Below, one piece after another: positions 15,468-18,856 of a stretch of 18,856 nt of DNA. Each line of letters starts with the position of its first letter. The stretch's first letter is position 1. The stretch comes from Betaproteobacteria bacterium (GTDB lineage Bacteria > Pseudomonadota > Gammaproteobacteria > Burkholderiales > Ferrovaceae): positions 1-18,856 of the forward strand of contig JAGWPH010000068.1 in NCBI GenBank assembly GCA_028870615.1. Direction: 5' to 3'. The translations under genes were made by a program, and so were the position numbers. A model generated the notes under the pieces. The model was given only the letters and a program-made list of their open reading frames with translations. It made no database searches and was not told the DNA's origin.

Positions 15468-16409
15468 ATGGCTGTATTTACTCCCGTACCCCGCGAAGCC
15501 CTGTCCCAGTGGCTGACCCAGTATGCCGTCGGATCCCTGCTGGAACAGACCGCCATCGCCGCCGGGATCGAGAACACCAACTATTTTGTGACCACCGACC
15601 AGGGTCGCTTTGTCTTGACCCTGTTTGAAAAATTACAGCCCTCGGAACTGCCTTACTACCTCCATCTGATGGATCATCTGGCGCAACGCGGGATTCCCTG
15701 CCCACGCCCGATTCCTGATCAGCAGGGGCAGTTTTTTCGCATGCTGTGCGGGCGGCCTGCAAGCCTGGTGACCCGCCTGTCGGGCCAGTCGCAGATGGCC
15801 CCGACGCCAGCCCATTGCGCCACTTTCGGAGATCAGGTGGCACGCCTTCATCAAGCTGCAGCCGATTACCCCGACAACACCCCCAATCCGCGCGGGCCCT
15901 CCTGGTGGGTGAGCACCGCAGCCAAGGTCAGGCCTTTTCTCAATGCCGCACAAAGCACCCTGCTGGACCAGGAACTCGCGTTCCAGACGGCCCATCGTTT
16001 TGACACGCTGCCGCGCGGCCCCGTCCACGCCGATTTGTTCCGGGATAACGTCCTGTTCGATGGAGAGCATGTGGGCGGCGTCATCGATTTCTATTTTTCC
16101 GGGACGGATGCCTGGCTGTACGACCTCGCCATTGTTGTCAATGACTGGTGTGTGACCCCGCAGGCTGCGCTCGACCCGCTGCGCGTGCACGCGCTGGTCG
16201 CGGCCTATCATGCGCGGCGTCCGGTCTCTGCCACGGAGCAGGCCGCCTGGCCCATGATGTTGCGCGCGGGCGCGCTGCGATTCTGGTTGTCCCGATTGTT
16301 CGACCTGCACCTGCCCCGTCCGGGTGAAATCATCCATCCTCACGATCCGACCTGGTTTGAACGCATCCTGTATCATCACAAAGAGACTTCATGCCACTGG
16401 CCCCTATGA
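15468..16409 (+). CDS. thrB: Homoserine kinase (aminoglycoside phosphotransferase-fold type)
   Basis: ThrB phosphorylates homoserine for threonine synthesis. This 313-residue protein is the Pseudomonas/Burkholderia type with a protein-kinase-like fold, not the GHMP-kinase type of E. coli. It starts MAVFTPVPREALSQWL, as this family usually does. It has GIENTNYFV, FVLTLFE (with the ATP-contacting region), the catalytic loop VHADLFRDNVLF at residues 186-197 (D189, N194) and the metal-binding GVIDFYFSG with D207. The ATG at 15468 lies 13 bases after the DUF2782 stop; the in-frame start at 15366 would run through that gene and is rejected. No good Shine-Dalgarno is seen, which suggests coupling to the upstream gene. 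The end overlaps the next gene. Confidence 0.95.
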   Translation: MAVFTPVPREALSQWLTQYAVGSLLEQTAIAAGIENTNYFVTTDQGRFVLTLFEKLQPSELPYYLHLMDHLAQRGIPCPRPIPDQQGQFFRMLCGRPASLVTRLSGQSQMAPTPAHCATFGDQVARLHQAAADYPDNTPNPRGPSWWVSTAAKVRPFLNAAQSTLLDQELAFQTAHRFDTLPRGPVHADLFRDNVLFDGEHVGGVIDFYFSGTDAWLYDLAIVVNDWCVTPQAALDPLRVHALVAAYHARRPVSATEQAAWPMMLRAGALRFWLSRLFDLHLPRPGEIIHPHDPTWFERILYHHKETSCHWPL

Positions 16410-17182
16410 CCCCACCCCGCCGCGTTCCTTTCTTTCGAGGCTTTTTCTGGATCTCTGAAGGATTCCATCTGGTGTTTCAAAGCCCCTTCGGCTGGATCAA
16501 GGTCATTACCCTATGGTTTGGCTTTACCATGGTGTGCAGCATGCTCGTGGTCATCGGACCGATCCTGTTTTCGCTGATGCTTCCCATCCTGTTTGCCGGC
16601 CTGATGGTGGGTTGCAGAGCCATCGAAAACGGCCAGTCCATGACCGCCGCCCACCTGTTCGCAGGATTTCGCGGCAAATCTGCGCGGCTGATTGCCCTGG
16701 GCGGCGTCAACGTGCTGGGCGAGGTGATCCTGGCAACCCTCCTGCTGTTCTGGGGTGGACAACGCATGCTCGAATTGCAAACCTTGTCCATGGACGGCAC
16801 GGGCAATCTGGAACAACTGCAATCGCTGGTCACCGACCTCACACCGATTTTCATCACGCTGGCGTTGGTCCAGACCGTGTTGCTGATGCTGGGCTGGTTT
16901 GCGCCGGCGCTTCTGGTCTTCAACGATCTTTCCCTGAGGCAGGCCCTGTCCCTGAGCGGCAAAGCCTGCCTCATCAATGCACTTCCCTTCCTGGCCTACA
17001 GCCTGGGTATGGGCGCCCTGTTGATGGCCCTGATCACCACCGCGTTTGCCGTACCGATTCTGGGAGTGCTGCTGTTGATGATGGGGGTTCCCACCCTGAT
17101 CGCCGCAGTGTATGTGTCTTATCGCGATATCTTCAACGAAGTCGTCGATCTTGAAGATAACCGCTGGACGCGGGTGGAATGA
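16391..17182 (+). CDS. BPSS1780-family polytopic membrane protein
   Basis: This 263-residue inner-membrane protein of unknown function belongs to a family named after a Burkholderia pseudomallei gene and found mainly in betaproteobacteria. It has a short basic N-terminus and a long hydrophobic region at about residues 35-75. Further membrane segments lie at about 99-122, 153-177 and 195-243. The soluble C-terminus contains YVSYRDIFN, typical of the family. Two starts are possible. The ATG at 16391 has AAGAGA just upstream and overlaps thrB by 19 bases. The ATG at 16406 makes the common ATGA overlap but has no Shine-Dalgarno. I prefer 16391. It is the last gene of the DUF2782-thrB unit and ends 6 bases from the convergent SCO gene. 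Confidence 0.88.
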   Translation: MPLAPMTPPRRVPFFRGFFWISEGFHLVFQSPFGWIKVITLWFGFTMVCSMLVVIGPILFSLMLPILFAGLMVGCRAIENGQSMTAAHLFAGFRGKSARLIALGGVNVLGEVILATLLLFWGGQRMLELQTLSMDGTGNLEQLQSLVTDLTPIFITLALVQTVLLMLGWFAPALLVFNDLSLRQALSLSGKACLINALPFLAYSLGMGALLMALITTAFAVPILGVLLLMMGVPTLIAAVYVSYRDIFNEVVDLEDNRWTRVE

Positions 17183-17188
17183 TTTCTC

Positions 17189-17815
17189 TCAGCGCGCCAT
17201 GATGGCGGCCGTGTCACGCGCCATCTGACGCGCTTCCAGAGGCATCTGAAATGCGGCGCGCAAGCTGCTGTCGGGTGCGATCAAAAAAATAGAGCTGGTA
17301 TGGTCCACGCTGTAATTTTTACCGCTGCCTTTCGGCACTTCTCCCACGTTAAGTGCGTAATAAACGCCGAGATCCTTGATCAACGGTTTCAGTGCGGCAT
17401 CGCTCCCCGTGGCCCCGATAAAACCCGGGTTGAACGCCGGAACATAACGCTGCAGGATATCGATGGTATCGCGCGGTGCATCCACCGATACAAACACCAC
17501 CTGGGGAACAGATGGCGTGCCTTTCAATTGGCGCGTCACCTCCGCGAGCAACGCAAGATTGGTGGGGCAGAGGTCGGGGCAATGCGTGTAGCCAAAGAGC
17601 AGAAAGGTCCAATGTCCCCGCAGCGTGGCGTTAGAAAACTCGCCCTGGGTTGAGGGCATATGAAATTCAGGCAGGGGACGTCCATCATCGAGCAGAGTGA
17701 CCGTAGGGCCAAGAACCGGTGCGGGCCTCCAGGTCCCGTGGGAAAACCAGAATGCGCCCGCCAGTACCAGCAACACAGCACCGGCAGTCAGCGCCAGAAG
17801 AGAGCGCCCTTTCAC
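17189..17815 (-). CDS. SCO1/SenC family copper chaperone
   Basis: The 208-residue protein has an N-terminal membrane anchor (about residues 4-24) and a thioredoxin-like periplasmic domain. The copper-binding cysteines are C79 and C83 in the CPDLC motif (residues 79-83), and the distal histidine is H172 in VDHTSSIFLI. SCO proteins deliver copper to, or keep reduced, the CuA site of cytochrome oxidase; some serve other copper enzymes such as nitrite or nitrous oxide reductases. Which applies here cannot be told. The start is GTG at 17815-17813, overlapping the stop of the upstream SUMF1-domain gene as GTGA, so the two are probably translated together. The 3' end lies 6 bases from the stop of the convergent membrane-protein gene. 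Confidence 0.95.
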   Translation of the reverse strand: MKGRSLLALTAGAVLLVLAGAFWFSHGTWRPAPVLGPTVTLLDDGRPLPEFHMPSTQGEFSNATLRGHWTFLLFGYTHCPDLCPTNLALLAEVTRQLKGTPSVPQVVFVSVDAPRDTIDILQRYVPAFNPGFIGATGSDAALKPLIKDLGVYYALNVGEVPKGSGKNYSVDHTSSIFLIAPDSSLRAAFQMPLEARQMARDTAAIMAR

Positions 17816-18564
17816 AAGCTGCGCGCGAGCCGAAAACCGATGCTATGAACGCGCACGGAGGGATCCTCCGCACTGCGCCGGGTGGCAATCAGGTCCTGGG
17901 GCGAATTATGCCAGGAGCCACCACGGAGCACGCGCGACAGGCAATTTTCCGTAAACTGCGGATAGGTGTTCTTCTCCTGGGATCTTCCGTTGGAGGGGGC
18001 ATCTTGCAGTTTGTCGCGATAACAGTCTGCCACCCATTCCCACAGGTTGCCGCTCATGTCATACAAGCCCCAGGCATTGGGGCGCTTGGTCGCCACAGGA
18101 TGCGTGCTGTTGCCACTGTTGTCTTCATACCAGGCCAATTCATCGAGATCGTTACCGCCACAATAGGTGCTGACAACATTGGCCTTGCAGGCATATTCCC
18201 ATTCGGCCTCGGTAGGTAACCGATAGTGTTTTCCAGTTCGGGCATTGAGCCGCAGGATGAATATCTGGACATCGTCCCAACTGACATTTTCCACCGGGCA
18301 TTTGCTGCCGCAATTCACGAACTCGCTGGGATTCTTGCCCATGATCGCCTGCCACTGGCCCTGGGTGACCGGGACTGTTCCGATCGCAAAGGGTTTGGCA
18401 AAAGTAACCTTGTGTTCGCCGTTGCTTCCCATCATGAAGCTGCCCGCCGGTAGCGAGACCATTTCAGGACAATCGGGGCAATCGTGCATCGGGTGCGCAG
18501 CCACAGCCCACAGAGACACCGCCCCGACACACCAACCCACCAGCACGGCCAATACTCTACGCAT
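17812..18564 (-). CDS. Periplasmic SUMF1/formylglycine-generating-enzyme-like protein lacking the catalytic cysteines
   Basis: The 250-residue precursor has a signal peptide (about residues 1-23). The SUMF1-fold landmarks follow: MVSLPAGSFMMGS at 35-47, PVTQGQWQAIMG at 65-76, PVENVSWDDVQ, RLPTEAEWEYAC at 115-126, WGLYDMSGNLWEWVAD at 165-180, RVLRGGSW at 211-218 and GFRLAR at 243-248. Genuine FGEs have two cysteines just after RGGSW; here that stretch reads HNSPQDLIATRR, so sulfatase activation is unlikely. The mature part still has eight cysteines, including CPDC at 29-32 next to H24, M26 and H28, possibly disulfides or a metal site. NirV, found with copper nitrite reductase, is a member of this superfamily with an unclear role. 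A GGAGG Shine-Dalgarno lies 7 bases before the ATG. The gene is coupled to SCO downstream. Confidence 0.88.
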   Translation of the reverse strand: MRRVLAVLVGWCVGAVSLWAVAAHPMHDCPDCPEMVSLPAGSFMMGSNGEHKVTFAKPFAIGTVPVTQGQWQAIMGKNPSEFVNCGSKCPVENVSWDDVQIFILRLNARTGKHYRLPTEAEWEYACKANVVSTYCGGNDLDELAWYEDNSGNSTHPVATKRPNAWGLYDMSGNLWEWVADCYRDKLQDAPSNGRSQEKNTYPQFTENCLSRVLRGGSWHNSPQDLIATRRSAEDPSVRVHSIGFRLARSL

Positions 18565-18736
18565 ACTCCATCCTCCCGTTTTGTAATATGATTTTCGTGG
18601 GTGTCCCAGTGTAGCCCAGCGTCACGGATTGCTCAATCTCCTCCCTTTTGATACCATGGCTTGCCCAGTAGCCGGGGGAACATCTGGAGTTGTGCGGGCG
18701 TGCATCTAAAAAACACTACAAATCAAGGGGGTTGTA
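18565..18736. other. Divergent intergenic region
   Basis: This 172-base gap is the longest gene-free stretch in the window. It must hold promoters for the SUMF1-SCO pair (minus strand; a CATATT -10 candidate at the complement of 18585-18590) and for the gene starting at 18737. On the plus strand TTGTGC (18690-18695) and TACAAA (18717-18722) are 21 bases apart, too far for a normal promoter. No clear operator, riboswitch or terminator is seen. Confidence 0.4.
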
Positions 18737-18856
18737 ATGGAAATTAAAGACATTATGGACCAGGGCTACATGATCATTCCGGTCATCCTGTTCGTGGGTG
18801 GCGTTGTGGTCTCCTGGAACCTGGGCAGCCTGGGCATCGGCCTCGTCAAGAAAGAC
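18737..18856 (+). CDS. N-terminus of an unrecognised membrane-anchored protein (runs off the right edge)
   Basis: Forty codons are visible, starting MEIKDIMDQGYMIIPVILFV. After a short polar N-terminus there is one membrane segment (about residues 12-27), then GSLGIGLVKKD. The start is well supported: AAGGGGG (18725-18731) lies 5 bases before the ATG, the strongest Shine-Dalgarno in the window. I do not recognise the family from 40 residues. An N-terminal anchor ahead of a periplasmic domain, or the first helix of a polytopic respiratory protein, would both fit. Its divergent neighbours SCO and a SUMF1-like protein hint at copper or respiratory function, but this is only inference from position. 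Confidence 0.75.
   Translation, partial: MEIKDIMDQGYMIIPVILFVGGVVVSWNLGSLGIGLVKKD

Noticed and set aside
17195..17207. Palindrome CGCCATGATGGCG at the 3' end of the SCO gene as a bidirectional terminator
   Set aside because: It lies inside coding sequence, has a 1-base loop that cannot form a good hairpin, and has no T-run on either strand.
1..18856. CRISPR arrays, tRNA or rRNA genes, integrases, toxin-antitoxin or phage-defence genes
   Set aside because: No regularly spaced direct repeats, cloverleaf-like stretches or matching proteins were seen; nearly all sequence is accounted for by housekeeping genes.

Overview
The window looks like a chromosomal segment of a moderately GC-rich (about 60% by eye) betaproteobacterium. 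The evidence is the divergent ilvD/lgt pair, the dusB-fis-purH operon, a Burkholderia/Pseudomonas-type thrB next to a DUF2782 gene, a BPSS1780-family membrane protein, and a small c551/c552-like cytochrome. I cannot fix the genus; a Nitrosomonadales-like relative is a guess. Coding density is very high. No gene-free stretch exceeds about 170 bases, and I see no tRNA, rRNA, CRISPR array, intact insertion sequence or prophage gene.

Layout. (1) 1-2737: the 5' end of ilvD (minus strand), then lgt, a REP-like hairpin pair, a periplasmic cytochrome c and a branched-chain amino acid-type substrate-binding lipoprotein, all on the plus strand. (2) 2747-7558, minus strand: a tightly packed six-gene unit read as [2Fe-2S] small subunit (IorA-like) -> hemF -> livH -> livM -> livG -> livF, with junctions that overlap or leave at most 12 bases. 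Its binding-protein gene faces it tail to tail, 9 bases away. (3) 7603-14470, plus strand: polA, then dusB-fis-purH-purD, where the dusB/fis and fis/purH junctions are 4-base ATGA overlaps. (4) 14460-15035, minus strand: a TsaC/YrdC-like gene whose 3' end overlaps purD. (5) 15080-17182, plus strand: DUF2782 protein, thrB, BPSS1780-family membrane protein. (6) 17189-18564, minus strand: a periplasmic SUMF1-domain protein coupled by a GTGA overlap to an SCO copper chaperone. (7) From 18737, plus strand: the first 40 codons of an unrecognised membrane-anchored protein.

Functionally this is mostly housekeeping: branched-chain amino acid synthesis and uptake, lipoprotein maturation, heme and purine synthesis, DNA repair, tRNA modification, threonine synthesis, and respiratory or copper biogenesis. 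I found no convincing new multi-gene system. The points most worth a second look are: two (perhaps three) genes whose -10 box sits exactly 6 bases before the ATG with no Shine-Dalgarno, suggesting leaderless mRNAs; a 10-bp hairpin that buries the start codon of the substrate-binding protein; a REP-like hairpin pair that supplies the stop codon of lgt; an orphan molybdo-hydroxylase [2Fe-2S] subunit heading a heme/ABC-transporter operon; and a SUMF1-domain protein that lacks the catalytic cysteines and is tied to SCO.
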